DNA of 64,000 nucleotides, from contig NZ_JAHWFK010000025.1 in NCBI RefSeq assembly GCF_019710575.1, positions 1 through 64,000 of the forward strand, written 5' to 3'. The notes under the pieces are model-generated. The model was not told where the DNA came from. It ran no database searches and saw nothing but the letters and a program-made list of their open reading frames with translations. A program made the translations under genes and the position numbers. The DNA comes from Paractinoplanes polyasparticus (lineage in GTDB: Bacteria > Actinomycetota > Actinomycetes > Mycobacteriales > Micromonosporaceae). This document shows positions 15,425 through 24,700 of this stretch, one piece after another; the first letter of the stretch is position 1; each line of letters opens with the position of its first letter.

Positions 15425-16792
15425 GTGAACCGACCGTACGTGCACCGAGGCAAGCCGGTGCCGGGGGTGTTCCAGCGTTGCCGGGAGGAGTGCCCGGCCA
15501 AGGCGTGCAGAAGCAATCACTCGTGGTCGTTCCTGGTGGAGCTAGCTGAGCCGAGCGGGAACCGACACCAGGTGAAGAAGGGAGGCTTCGCCACGGGGAA
15601 GGACGCTACCGACGCTCGCGCTGAGGTAGTCCGTCAGCATCGAGCCGGCTTGCTTCCCGAGGACGACAAGATCACCGTCACTCAGTGGTTGCGGCAGTGG
15701 CTCGTCAACCAGGCTGAGGTGCGCGACCTCCGCGACAACACGATCGACAATTACCGACGAGACATCGAGAATGTCTGGATTCCGCGGATCGGCAAGCACA
15801 AGCTTCTTGACCTCCGAGCACATCACGTCACCAAGGCGTTACGCGAACATATCAAGGAGCGGAACGAGCAGATCAGCAGCGCCGTGGAGCTGAATGCGCG
15901 CTACGAAGCCGAGGCGGCCGCCGCCGACCAGGAGCGCCAGCGTGCCGGACGAAAGCGGCCCGTCAAACCCAAGCACGTAGTCGTGCCTCGCCCATTCGGT
16001 CCTGCGACGGCGAACCGCGCGCATGCGACTCTCCGGGCAGCGCTCAATGCCGCGATGCGCATGGCGGGCCTTCCCCGCAACGTCGCGGTGCTGGCCGACA
16101 AGCCCACGGAACGGCGCCGGAAAGTCAGGCCATGGACACCCGAGCAACTCGGGTCCTGGCTCGATGCCATCGAGGAACATCCGCTGTACCCGCTGTTCCA
16201 CCTCAGCTCTTTTGCCGGGCTCCGGCGGGGCGAGCTGTGCGGTCTGGGCTGGGACGAGGTCGACCTCAACGCCGGACGCCTTGTCCCCGAATGGCAGATT
16301 ACGGCCAAGAGCTACTTAACAGCGCGAAGAGCCAACAAAGAGGGCCACAAGATCAGTTACCGGACTCGGCTGAAGACCGGCGACAGCGAGGCCACGCCCC
16401 TCGACCTCGATGCCGTCACGGTCGAGGTGCTCCGCAACTGGCGTCGAGAGCAAACCAGGCAGCGGCTGAAGATGGGCCGGGCGTACCGCAACGACGAAAA
16501 TCTCGTCTTCACCCGCGCTGACGGATCACCCCATGATCCCACTCAGGTGACCAAGATTTTCAAGCGGCTGATTCGGCAGCCAGGGCTGAGGAACGTGCCG
16601 CTGCACAACCTCCGGCACATGGCGGCGTCGATCCAGATCGAGGCCGGCGTCGACATCTCGGTGGTCTCCAAGCGGATGCGCCACTCCAAGATCGGCCTAA
16701 CCAGCGATACGTACGGCCACCTGATCGGGTCGGTGGGCAAAGCGGCCGCGGAAGCGGCGGCGGCCATCGTTCCACGGCGTCAGGCAGGCTAG
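15425..16792 (+). CDS. int: Tyrosine recombinase (integrase)
   Basis: 455 residues. The N-terminal arm-binding region holds a CREECPAKAC cluster. A core-binding (SAM-like) domain lies at about 82-225 with an unusual charged insertion (about 140-190). The catalytic domain has Arg267 in SFAGLRRGEL, probable Lys317, His394 and Arg397 in HNLRH, His420 in MRHSK, and the nucleophile Tyr430 in SDTYGHL. GTG 15425 has GAGGAG 5 bases upstream. The gene ends 103 bp from the tRNA-Thr 3' end, its predicted target. Integration and excision of the element are its expected reactions. Confidence 0.95.
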   Translation: MNRPYVHRGKPVPGVFQRCREECPAKACRSNHSWSFLVELAEPSGNRHQVKKGGFATGKDATDARAEVVRQHRAGLLPEDDKITVTQWLRQWLVNQAEVRDLRDNTIDNYRRDIENVWIPRIGKHKLLDLRAHHVTKALREHIKERNEQISSAVELNARYEAEAAAADQERQRAGRKRPVKPKHVVVPRPFGPATANRAHATLRAALNAAMRMAGLPRNVAVLADKPTERRRKVRPWTPEQLGSWLDAIEEHPLYPLFHLSSFAGLRRGELCGLGWDEVDLNAGRLVPEWQITAKSYLTARRANKEGHKISYRTRLKTGDSEATPLDLDAVTVEVLRNWRREQTRQRLKMGRAYRNDENLVFTRADGSPHDPTQVTKIFKRLIRQPGLRNVPLHNLRHMAASIQIEAGVDISVVSKRMRHSKIGLTSDTYGHLIGSVGKAAAEAAAAIVPRRQAG

Positions 16793-16895
16793 CGGGACCA
16801 AGATCCCTACCGTTTCCCTACCATTCGGGACCGCGATACGAAGTTCATCGATGTCACACTAAGTTGATCATGGCGTGACCTGGGTGAATCTGAGA
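16793..16895. other. Attachment-site flank with short direct repeats
   Basis: TCCCTACC occurs at 16804-16811 and 16815-16822 (11 bp apart), and CGGGACC at 16793-16799 and 16826-16832. Short direct repeats between int and the tRNA are typical integrase arm sites. The crossover core probably lies within the tRNA 3' half, but the second att copy is outside the window. Confidence 0.5.
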
Positions 16896-16968
16896 GCCCC
16901 CGGTCGGGATCGAACCGACGACCTCCCGTTTACAAGACGGGTGCTCTGGCCATCTGAGCTACAGGGGC
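16896..16968 (-). tRNA. tRNA-Thr (anticodon UGU)
   Basis: A 73-nt cloverleaf without encoded CCA. The 7-bp acceptor is GCCCCTG with CGGGGGC, the D arm is GCTC with GAGC, the anticodon stem is CCCGT with ACGGG around loop CTTGTAA (anticodon TGT), the variable loop is AGGTC, and the T arm is GTCGG with CCGAC around TTCGATC. Its 3' end faces the integrase gene, so it is the likely integration target and remains intact. Confidence 0.97.
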
Positions 16969-17021
16969 GGGCTGGGGGCCAGCATACTTGCTGTGAAAGT
17001 GCTGGCCACCTTGGCATGACG

Positions 17022-17043
17022 TGTAAAAAGCTTTACGTTTACA
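17022..17043. promoter_or_regulatory. Inverted repeats upstream of msiK
   Basis: TGTAAA (17022-17027) and TTTACA (17038-17043) form a spaced inverted repeat; inside it GTAAA and TTTAC flank AAGC. Nearer the gene, CCGGCA and TGCCGG form a 6-bp stem just before the ribosome-binding region. Such sites could bind a sugar-responsive repressor; none is identified. Confidence 0.4.
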
Positions 17044-17107
17044 TGGCTGTTCCTCCACTCGGATCGTCCGGCACGTTCCTGCCGGTGGAAAGGAAGTCTG
17101 TTTCAGC

Positions 17108-18193
17108 ATGGCTACCGTTACGTATGACAAGGCGTCCCGGATTTACCCGGGCTCTGAGCGCCCCGCTGTCAACGAGTTGAACCTCGAGATCGGCGATGGA
17201 GAGTTCCTCGTTCTGGTCGGCCCCTCCGGTTGTGGCAAGTCCACCAGCCTGCGCATGCTCGCTGGGCTCGAGGATGTCGACCGTGGTCGCATCCTGATCT
17301 CGGGCAAGGACGTCACGAACCTGCCGCCGAAGTCGCGGGACATCGCGATGGTGTTCCAGAACTACGCGCTGTACCCGCACATGTCGGTGTACGAGAACAT
17401 GGCGTTCGCTCTGAAGCTGCGTAAGACCTCGAAGGCCGAGATCGACCGTCGGGTGAAGGAGGCCGCGGCCCTTCTGCAGCTCGACGAGTACCTCTCCCGT
17501 AAGCCGAAGGCGCTCTCCGGTGGCCAGCGCCAGCGTGTCGCCATGGGTCGCGCGATCGTGCGTGAGCCGCAGGTGTTCCTCATGGACGAGCCGCTGTCGA
17601 ACCTTGACGCGAAGCTCCGTGTGCAGACCCGTTCGCAGATCGCCTCGCTGCAGGCGAAGCTGGGTGTCACCACCGTCTACGTGACGCACGACCAGGTCGA
17701 GGCCATGACGATGGGCCACCGTGTGGCCGTCATGCTCGACGGTGTGCTGCAGCAGGTCGACACCCCGCGTGCCCTGTACGACACCCCCGGCAACGTTTTC
17801 GTGGCCGGCTTCATGGGCTCGCCCGCCATGAACATCAAGACCGTTCCGCTGACCGAGACGGGCGGCAAGTTCGGCTCGTGGAACGTGCCGCTGACCCGCG
17901 AGCAGCTCGCTGCCGCGCAGAACGGTGGCGGCAAGGTCACCATCGGCTTCCGTCCCGAGGCGGCCGAGCTGACGACCGAGTCCGCGGGTGCGCTGCCGAT
18001 CGTCGTCGACCTGGTCGAGGACCTGGGTTCGGACGCCAACGTGTACGGCCACGCCGACTTCGACGGCACTCAGGAGCGGTTCGTGGTCCGCACCGACCGT
18101 CGCAACATGCCGAACATGGGCGAGACGGTTTACATCAAGCCGCAGACGACCGGTATCCACATGTTCAACGCGGAGTCCGGCGTTCGCATCTGA
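17108..18193 (+). CDS. msiK: Multiple-sugar ABC transporter ATPase (MsiK/UgpC type)
   Basis: 361 residues. In Streptomyces, MsiK is a shared ATPase that energises several sugar importers whose permeases are encoded elsewhere; the lone position here fits that. The nucleotide-binding domain has Walker A GPSGCGKST, the Q-loop in MVFQNYALYPHMSVYENM, signature LSGGQRQRVAMGRA, Walker B VFLMDEPLSNLD and the switch His in VTHDQ. Residues after about 240 form the regulatory OB-fold (GFRPEAAEL). The gene reads away from the tRNA. AAGGAAG lies 12 bases before ATG 17108. Codon use is notably C/G-ending and even, suggesting strong expression. Confidence 0.93.
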   Translation: MATVTYDKASRIYPGSERPAVNELNLEIGDGEFLVLVGPSGCGKSTSLRMLAGLEDVDRGRILISGKDVTNLPPKSRDIAMVFQNYALYPHMSVYENMAFALKLRKTSKAEIDRRVKEAAALLQLDEYLSRKPKALSGGQRQRVAMGRAIVREPQVFLMDEPLSNLDAKLRVQTRSQIASLQAKLGVTTVYVTHDQVEAMTMGHRVAVMLDGVLQQVDTPRALYDTPGNVFVAGFMGSPAMNIKTVPLTETGGKFGSWNVPLTREQLAAAQNGGGKVTIGFRPEAAELTTESAGALPIVVDLVEDLGSDANVYGHADFDGTQERFVVRTDRRNMPNMGETVYIKPQTTGIHMFNAESGVRI

Positions 18194-18212
18194 ACGATCT
18201 GACGTCAGTAGG

Positions 18213-18243
18213 CCGGGCGGTCCCTTCGGGGGCCGCCCGGTTT
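18213..18243. terminator. Terminator between msiK and the Hsp70-like gene
   Basis: CCGGGCGG (18213-18220) pairs with CCGCCCGG (18233-18240), extended by CC/GG pairs over a CTTC tetraloop, and is followed by TTT. It lies between convergent genes and can serve both. Confidence 0.88.
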
Positions 18244-18259
18244 CTCGTGTCCGCAGTGG

Positions 18260-21070
18260 CTATCCGGCGTACTGGACGACGATGAAGTCTTTCTGGGTGG
18301 CGCAGGCCAGGTGGGTGCTGTTCCACGAGCAGGTGTCGGTCTGCACGCCGGCCAGCGGGCCGAGTTGTACGGGGTCGTCGCCGAGGTGGCGGCCTGCTAG
18401 GGCCGGGTCGTCGGCGTAGCCGGCCAGCGGTTTGCTGAATTCGAGCACGTTGGTGGCGTCGAGGCGGGCCGCGGCAGCGGGGCGGGCCCAGATCTCGGCG
18501 CCGTCGGAGTCGATCAGCCGGGTGGTGGTGGAGTAGCTGACCAGGACGGCTTCGCCGACGGGGACGATCTTGTCGGCGTCGGGGGCGGCGGCTTCCCAGA
18601 CGCGTTTGCGGTCGGCGACGTCGACGGCGACCACTTTGGCCCGGTCGTCGCCGTAGCCGGTGCCTTCGATCATGCAGATGCGGTCGTCGCCGCAGGGGGC
18701 TAGGGCGCTGAGCCGGGCGGTGGCCGAGCCGGCCGTGTAGGCGATGGTGTCGCCGTCCAGTTCGGCCAGGTTGTAGGCGACGATGCGGTGGATGTCCTCG
18801 GAGCCGCGCACGATGAGACGGCCGTTGTGGGCGATCACCTCGTCGTCGGGGCGGGCGACGTTGGGGCGGGAGGCGAGGACCTTGCCGTCGGCGTCGATGA
18901 CGCGGGCCGAGCGGTCGGCGGCGATCTGGACGAGCCGGGGGTCGTCGCCGAGGTCGGGGGCGAGGGCACGGCCCTGGGCGCTGGCCGGGCCGGAGAGGTC
19001 GGCCGGGGTGGTGACGGCGATGAGCGCGGGCGGCGGGGTGCCTTCGGGGTCGGGGACCGCCCACCGTTGCTCGCCGGTGGTCAGGTCGAGGCCGAGGAGT
19101 TGTTTGCCGGCGCGGTCGGCGACGACGGCCCGGTCGCCGGCGAAGTAGACGATGTCGTTCTCGCCGAGGGTGCGTTCCCAGCGTTTTTCGCCGCGGTCGG
19201 CGCTCAGGACGATGAGCTGGCTGCTGTCGGTGTCGTAGTCGGTCTCGCTGAACAGGGCGACGCCGTCGGGGAGGGCGGTCATGGACTCCCAGCGGTCGGC
19301 GGTGCCGGCGGCGGGGTTGGTCCAGACGGGTTTGGTGTCGCCGGTGTCGATGGCGACGACGCCGACCTTGCCGGTGTCGTAGTCGGCGCTGCCGAGGTAG
19401 GCGCGGTCGCCGCGGATGACCGCGTCCTTCCAGGCCGAGCCGAGCGGTACAGCCGGGGTGACGTGCACGGGTTCGCCGAGGTTCTGGTAGTCGAGGGCGG
19501 GGTAGCGCGGCCACATGGCCCAGGTGAGGGTGGCGCCGGCCGCTACGACGAGGGCCGTCGCCGCGGCTCCCGCGATGATCCAGCGGCGCCGTTTGCCGCG
19601 TGCCTTCCCGGTCGGGGGCGACGACGGTTGGGGAGTGTCGGAGGCGAGCCAGGGTTCGGCGCTGGGCGGCCCGAACGGGGACGACGAGGCGGGCGGGCCG
19701 GAGTAGGACGGCGAGCCGGGCATGGCGTGCGCACCGGCGGCGATGGCGGCGGCCTCACCGGTGGCCCACGGGTCGACGGGCTCGCCGTACTGCCGGTCGT
19801 CGGCGAGCCGAGCCGGCCCTAGAACCGGACCCGAGGCCGCGGGGGGAGCCGGAGGGGGCCCCGGAAGCGGAGTAGGCGGCTCGGAAGCGGCGGTGGGCGG
19901 GCCTGCAGTGGCCGTAGGCGGGCTAGAAGCAGCGGTGGGCGGCCCGGAAGGGGGAGCGGCGGAGGCCGCCGCGGACGCGGGAGTGGCGAAGGGCAGCGTC
20001 GCCCCCTCGGCGACCGGCAGCTCGGGCTGCTCGAGCACCGTCGGCGCGATGCCCAGCTGTGCGTGCAGCAGCCGGGCCACGAGCGGCACCCGCGACGACC
20101 CGCCGACCAGGAAGAGCCCGCTCAGCTCGGCCGGCTGGAGCCCCGCCGCCACGATCACCGCGGCTGCCTCGGCCACGCCCCGCCGCACCAGCGGGTCGAT
20201 CGCCGCTTCGAGCTCGTCGCGGGTCAGGTGCACCGCCTGCTCGACCCCCGGCACCGGCACCGGCGCGAACGAGCTGCGCGACAACATCTCTTTGGCGCCG
20301 CGCACGTCCTCCCAGAATTGCCGCCGGGCTCGCCACTGCGCGAGCGTCACCGGCTCGGTCAGGGCTCGCCACGCCTCGGGCTCGGCCCCGGCCAGCGACT
20401 TGCCCAGGTGGTCGACGAGGGCCGCGTCGAGGTCGAGGCCGCCCAGGTCGTCGGCGCCCCCCGAGGCGGTCACCGAGAAGGCCGCGCCGGGCCCGTCGTG
20501 GCGCACCACGGCGATGTCAAGCGTGCCCCCGCCGAAGTCGAACACCCCGAGGGAGGCCCCGACCGGCAACGGACGGCGCAGCACCTCGGCGAAGTAGCGA
20601 GCGGCGGCCACGGGCTCGGGCAGCAATGCCGTTTCGCTCGGCCAACCGGCCCGGGCGAGCGCATCGACCAGCACCGCCCGACGCGGCGCGCCCCACGAGG
20701 CCGGATGGGTGACCGTGGCCGGCGGCAGGAAGCCCGCGGTGGCCACGGCCTCGCGGGCGACCGCGCCCAGCAGGGCCGCGAGCAGGTCGGCGACGGGCAC
20801 GGCGGCGCCGTCGCCGAGCAGCACGGAATCTTCGTCGATGTGGCGTTTCGGGTGGGGTTCGAGGCGGCCGGGGTCGGCGTGGCCGAGACGGATGGCGTCG
20901 GCGCCGACGTGCAGCCGGCCGGACGCGTCGAGGTGGACGGCGGACGGCAGCAGCGGGCGGCCGTCGAACAGCAGCGGCCGTGTCCGCCCGTCGGGACGTC
21001 GCAGCATGGCCACCGTGTGTGAGGTGCCCAGGTCGACGCCGAGCTCGAAGCCTTCGGTCACCCGCGTCAT
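18260..21070 (-). CDS. Hsp70-type ATPase fused to a membrane helix and a beta-propeller domain
   Basis: 936 residues. About 1-370 is an Hsp70/actin-fold ATPase: GVDLGTSHTVAMLR (phosphate 1), FDFGGGTLDIAVV (phosphate 2) and GLFLVGGSSRVPLV (adenosine). The substrate-binding domain is absent. A Pro/Ala-rich linker (about 375-510) precedes one transmembrane helix (about 518-540, IIAGAAATALVVAAGATLTW). The C-terminal 390 residues are extracytoplasmic blades of a PQQ-like propeller (for example GKVGVVAIDTGDTKPVWTNP and KQLLGLDLTTGEQRWAVPD). ATG 21070 is chosen because the ATPase fold begins right after it. The cytoplasmic ATPase and outside propeller suggest a sensor or scaffold; the function is unknown. 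Confidence 0.85.
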   Translation of the reverse strand: MTRVTEGFELGVDLGTSHTVAMLRRPDGRTRPLLFDGRPLLPSAVHLDASGRLHVGADAIRLGHADPGRLEPHPKRHIDEDSVLLGDGAAVPVADLLAALLGAVAREAVATAGFLPPATVTHPASWGAPRRAVLVDALARAGWPSETALLPEPVAAARYFAEVLRRPLPVGASLGVFDFGGGTLDIAVVRHDGPGAAFSVTASGGADDLGGLDLDAALVDHLGKSLAGAEPEAWRALTEPVTLAQWRARRQFWEDVRGAKEMLSRSSFAPVPVPGVEQAVHLTRDELEAAIDPLVRRGVAEAAAVIVAAGLQPAELSGLFLVGGSSRVPLVARLLHAQLGIAPTVLEQPELPVAEGATLPFATPASAAASAAPPSGPPTAASSPPTATAGPPTAASEPPTPLPGPPPAPPAASGPVLGPARLADDRQYGEPVDPWATGEAAAIAAGAHAMPGSPSYSGPPASSSPFGPPSAEPWLASDTPQPSSPPTGKARGKRRRWIIAGAAATALVVAAGATLTWAMWPRYPALDYQNLGEPVHVTPAVPLGSAWKDAVIRGDRAYLGSADYDTGKVGVVAIDTGDTKPVWTNPAAGTADRWESMTALPDGVALFSETDYDTDSSQLIVLSADRGEKRWERTLGENDIVYFAGDRAVVADRAGKQLLGLDLTTGEQRWAVPDPEGTPPPALIAVTTPADLSGPASAQGRALAPDLGDDPRLVQIAADRSARVIDADGKVLASRPNVARPDDEVIAHNGRLIVRGSEDIHRIVAYNLAELDGDTIAYTAGSATARLSALAPCGDDRICMIEGTGYGDDRAKVVAVDVADRKRVWEAAAPDADKIVPVGEAVLVSYSTTTRLIDSDGAEIWARPAAAARLDATNVLEFSKPLAGYADDPALAGRHLGDDPVQLGPLAGVQTDTCSWNSTHLACATQKDFIVVQYAG

Positions 21071-21116
21071 GCTACGACCCACAGACGACGACGGAACGAG
21101 CGTAGGGGTGGTCGAT

Positions 21117-21542
21117 GTGCGGATCGAGCGGATCGTGGACGCCGCGGAGGTGCACGCGGCGGCGGATCTCTTCGACGGGCCACCGCTGGCCGAGGCGACC
21201 GGGCGGTTCCTGGCCACGGCCGGGCACCACCTGCTGCTGGCCTACGACGACGACGGGCGTGCGGTCGGGATGATCACGGGGGTCGAGATGACCCACCCCG
21301 ACAAGGGCACCGAGATGTTCGTGTACGAGCTTTCCGTCGTACCCGAAGCCCGCCGGCGCGGAATCGGGAACGCGCTGGTGACCGAGCTCGCTGCGATCGC
21401 GCGCCGCAACGGCTGTTACGGCATGTGGGTGGGGACCGAACCGGACAACGAGGCCGCGCTCGCGACCTATCGCCGGGCGGGCGCCGACGAGGAGGCGCCT
21501 TTCACCCTGCTCAACTGGGACCTGATCCGGCGAGCTGAATAA
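21117..21542 (+). CDS. GNAT-family N-acetyltransferase
   Basis: About 141 residues. The acetyl-CoA motif is ELSVVPEARRRGIGNALVTEL, followed by CYGMWVGTEPDNEAALATYRRAG. The opening part, with MITGVEMTHPDKGTEMFVYEL, resembles the AAC(3)-I aminoglycoside acetyltransferase branch, but substrate assignment is not secure. GTG 21117 is chosen because AGGGG lies 8 bases upstream; GTG 21108 and an ATG at 21069 are also in frame, the last overlapping the start of the divergent Hsp70-like gene. Confidence 0.8.
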   Translation: MRIERIVDAAEVHAAADLFDGPPLAEATGRFLATAGHHLLLAYDDDGRAVGMITGVEMTHPDKGTEMFVYELSVVPEARRRGIGNALVTELAAIARRNGCYGMWVGTEPDNEAALATYRRAGADEEAPFTLLNWDLIRRAE

Positions 21543-21758
21543 AGCGGAGAGTGGCCACCCGATCCTGACATTTGCTTTCGCATCCGTCGATACGAGGTGA
21601 CCTGCGGTAACACGCTTGAATTGATGCGCAGGACCGAATGTCACGGCCTCGTCACAACGTCATCGACCGTAGTGACTTCTATGCCGATCGATCGGAAGAT
21701 CCGGTGATCGCGCCCAGTGAACCCCCGCTGGGGCGCCTTCCTTCCGGAGGACCCGTAC

Positions 21759-24700
21759 GTGAGACAACAATCCACATGGGGCCGGCGAACGTTCACCTCG
21801 GTACTGGCTGTCGGCGTGGCCGCCGGCGTCACGCTGAGCGGTGCGCTTCCGGCCGCGGCGGCGCCTGACCAGGGCGCCGTTCTCGCCACTCTGCAGAAGG
21901 CGGCCGAGAACCCCGCCACCCCCAAGGACGCGTCGGCCGACACCCTCGGCGCGCACGACGCCGAGCTGCTGGCCAAGGCCGAGGCGGCCAACAAGAAGTT
22001 CGTCACGGCGATCGTCGCCACCGAAGAAGGCAAGTCGGCCGAGGTGGCCGCGAAGATCGAGGCGCTCGGCGGTGTGGTGACCCGCCGCTTCGACCAGATC
22101 GGCTACGTGCTCGCGTCGGTGCCGATCGGCAAGGTGCTGACCGCGGCCGAGCTGTCCGGCATCGTGGCGGTCGACCTCGAAGAGACGATCAAGCTGCCGG
22201 AGACGGGTAGCCGGCACGAGAAGCCGGGCAAGCCCGTGCAGCTCGCCGCGCCCGGGCCGTCGACGCCCGCCGCGAACCCGTACCTGCCGACCGACGAGAC
22301 CGGTTCGGTGGACTTCAAGAAGAAGAACCCGAAGTACGACGGCCGCGGCATCACCATCGGCATCATGGACTCCGGTGTGGACATCGACCACCCCGCGCTG
22401 GCCAGGACCACGACCGGTGAGCGCAAGATCGTCGACTGGGTGACCGCGACCGACCCGTTGCTCGAGAACGACGGCTCCTGGCGCGCGATGCTCACCGAGG
22501 TGACCGGCCCGGCCTTCACGTACGCGGGCGCCTCGTGGAAGGCGCCGGCCGGCACCTGGCGGATCAACCGCTTCAGCGAGTCGATCACGGCCGGCTCCGA
22601 CGCCGCCGGTGACGTCAACCGGGACGGCGACACGACCGACACGTGGGGCATCCTCTACGACCCGGTCAGCCACGACATCCGGGTCGACAGCAACCAGAAC
22701 CTCGACTTCACCGATGACGCCGTCATGCGGCCGTACAAGGAGAAGTTCGACGTCGGCCACTTCGGCACCGACAACGCCGCCACCGCGGTGGTCGAGCGCA
22801 TGCCGTTCGTCGTCGAGTACCGCGAGGACGTCGACCTCGCCCCGCTGGAGAACCCGAACTACCCGCCGACCGCTGACTTCGTCAACATCGGCATCCCGGA
22901 GAGCCTGCACGCTTCGCACGTGGCCGGCATCGCCGCGGGCAACGACCTGCTGGGTAACGCCGCGTTCGACGGCCAGGCGCCCGGCGCCAAGATCGTGTCG
23001 TCGCGGGCGTGCTCGTGGGGTGGCGGCTGCACCAACGTCGCGCTGACCACCGGCATGTCCGACCTGGTCATCAACCGCGGCGTCGACGTGGTCAACATGT
23101 CGATCGGTGGGCTGCCCTCGCTCAACGACGGCACCAACGCGCAGGCCAAGCTGTACAACGACCTGATCAACAAGTACGGCGTGCAGTTGTTCATCTCGGC
23201 CGGCAACAGCGGCCCGGGCGTGAACACGATCGGCGAGCCCTCCGGCGCCACTGCCGTGGTCAGCGTCGCCGCCAGCATCTCGGACGACACGTGGAAGGCC
23301 AACTACGGCGCGGACACCCGCAAGCCGTTGCAGCTGATCCCGTTCTCGTCCCGGGGCCCGCGCGAGGACGGCGGCTTCAAGCCGAACATCGCCGCGCCCG
23401 GTTCGGCGATCTCGCTCTCGCCGACCTGGGAGGTCATCCCCGGCCTGGCCACCGTGCCGTACACCCTGCCGCCGGGCTACTCGATGCAGAACGGCACCTC
23501 GATGGCGGCCCCGCAGGCCGCTGGTGGTGCGGCGCTGCTGCTGTCGGCGGCCAAGGCCAACGGCATCAAGGTGTCCCCGCTGTCGCTGCGGCGCGCGATC
23601 TACTCGACGTCCGACCCGATCCCGGGTGAGCAGGTCAACGAGCAGGGATACGGCCAGCTCAACGTGCCCGACGCGTGGAAGCTGCTGGCGAAGAAGTCGG
23701 CCACCCGCACGTACACGTCGTCGGCTCCGGTCTGCACGCCGCTGGCCGGCCAGCTGGCCACGCCCAACCAGGGCGAGGGCATCTACAACCGCTGCGCCGT
23801 GGCCGCCGGTGGGCTCAAGCCGGGCCAGGTCAAGATCCAGACGATCAAGCTGACCCGTACGTCCGGCCCCAGCTACCCGGTGCTGCACAAGCTCTCGTGG
23901 ATCGGTGACCGCGACTCGTTCGTCTCGGCGCCGCTGGTGCTGCTGCCGCTGAACAAGACCGTCAGCGTGCCGGTCGTGGTGCGGGCCAGGACCGGCGTGG
24001 CCAGCGCGCTGCTCAAGGTCGACGACCCGTCCACCCCGGTGGTCGACTTCGAGGTGCTCAACACGATCGTCACCGGCGTCGACACGAAGAAGCCGTCGTA
24101 CGCGACGACCTTCTCGGGCCAGGTCGACCGCAGTTCGACCACGTCGTTCTTCGTCACCGTGCCCGAGGGGGCCAAGGCGCTGCAGGTCGACCTGTCCGGC
24201 ATCGCCACCGGCTCGCAGGCCCGCTGGATCGCGATCAACCCGTGGGGCGTCCCGGCCGAGGACACGGCCAGCTCGAACTGCTACACGAACTACTCCGACG
24301 CGAACGTCTGCAAGCCGTCGGAGCGGTCGTACGAGAACCCGATCCCGGGTGTGTGGGAGCTCGAGGTCGAGGCCCGGCGCACCACGCCGGTGCTGAGCAA
24401 CCCGGTCAAGCTGGACGCCAAGATCCAGGGCGTGCAGCTGACGCCGGCGTCGGTGACCCTGCCCAGCGTGACGGTCAACCAGCCGGCGCCGGTCAGCTTC
24501 GCCGTCAAGAACCTGTTCGGCCCGGTCACGGTGACCGCGCAGGGCGGCCCGCTCGGCAGCGCGAGCCGTCAGCGCCCGACCATCGAGGACGGCGCCAGCC
24601 AGGAGTACGAGATCGTGGTGCCGGACGGCGCGAGCCGGCTCGACGTGACGATCGGCAACCCGGCCGACGCCACCGCCGACCTCGACCTGTCGCTGTACCG

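Larger units (their letters stand above)
1..16895. mobile_element. Right part of an integrative and conjugative element next to tRNA-Thr
   Basis: The stretch combines a type IV secretion gene set (VirB4, VirB6/TrbL-like, PrgI-like, coupling ATPase), a replication-relaxation protein, a wall hydrolase, an orphan DNA methyltransferase, an excisionase-like gene and a tyrosine integrase. The integrase stops about 100 bp from the 3' end of a tRNA-Thr gene, which is the usual geometry for tRNA-targeted elements. Beyond the tRNA the genes are chromosomal housekeeping types. The left end and its att copy are outside the window, so size, relaxase and replication gene are unknown. VirB4-type transfer (mating-pair formation) is inferred, rather than the single-TraB route of many actinomycete elements. 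Confidence 0.9.

Noticed and set aside
1..16895. A RepSA or prim-pol initiator, or a TraB/FtsK-type transfer protein, as in common actinomycete elements
   Set aside because: No sequence in this part matches them. The element seems to use VirB4-type transfer; a relaxase or initiator may lie to the left.
21660..23888. A 742-codon open frame on the minus strand
   Set aside because: Antisense to the subtilase gene, which has complete catalytic motifs, signal peptide and SD.
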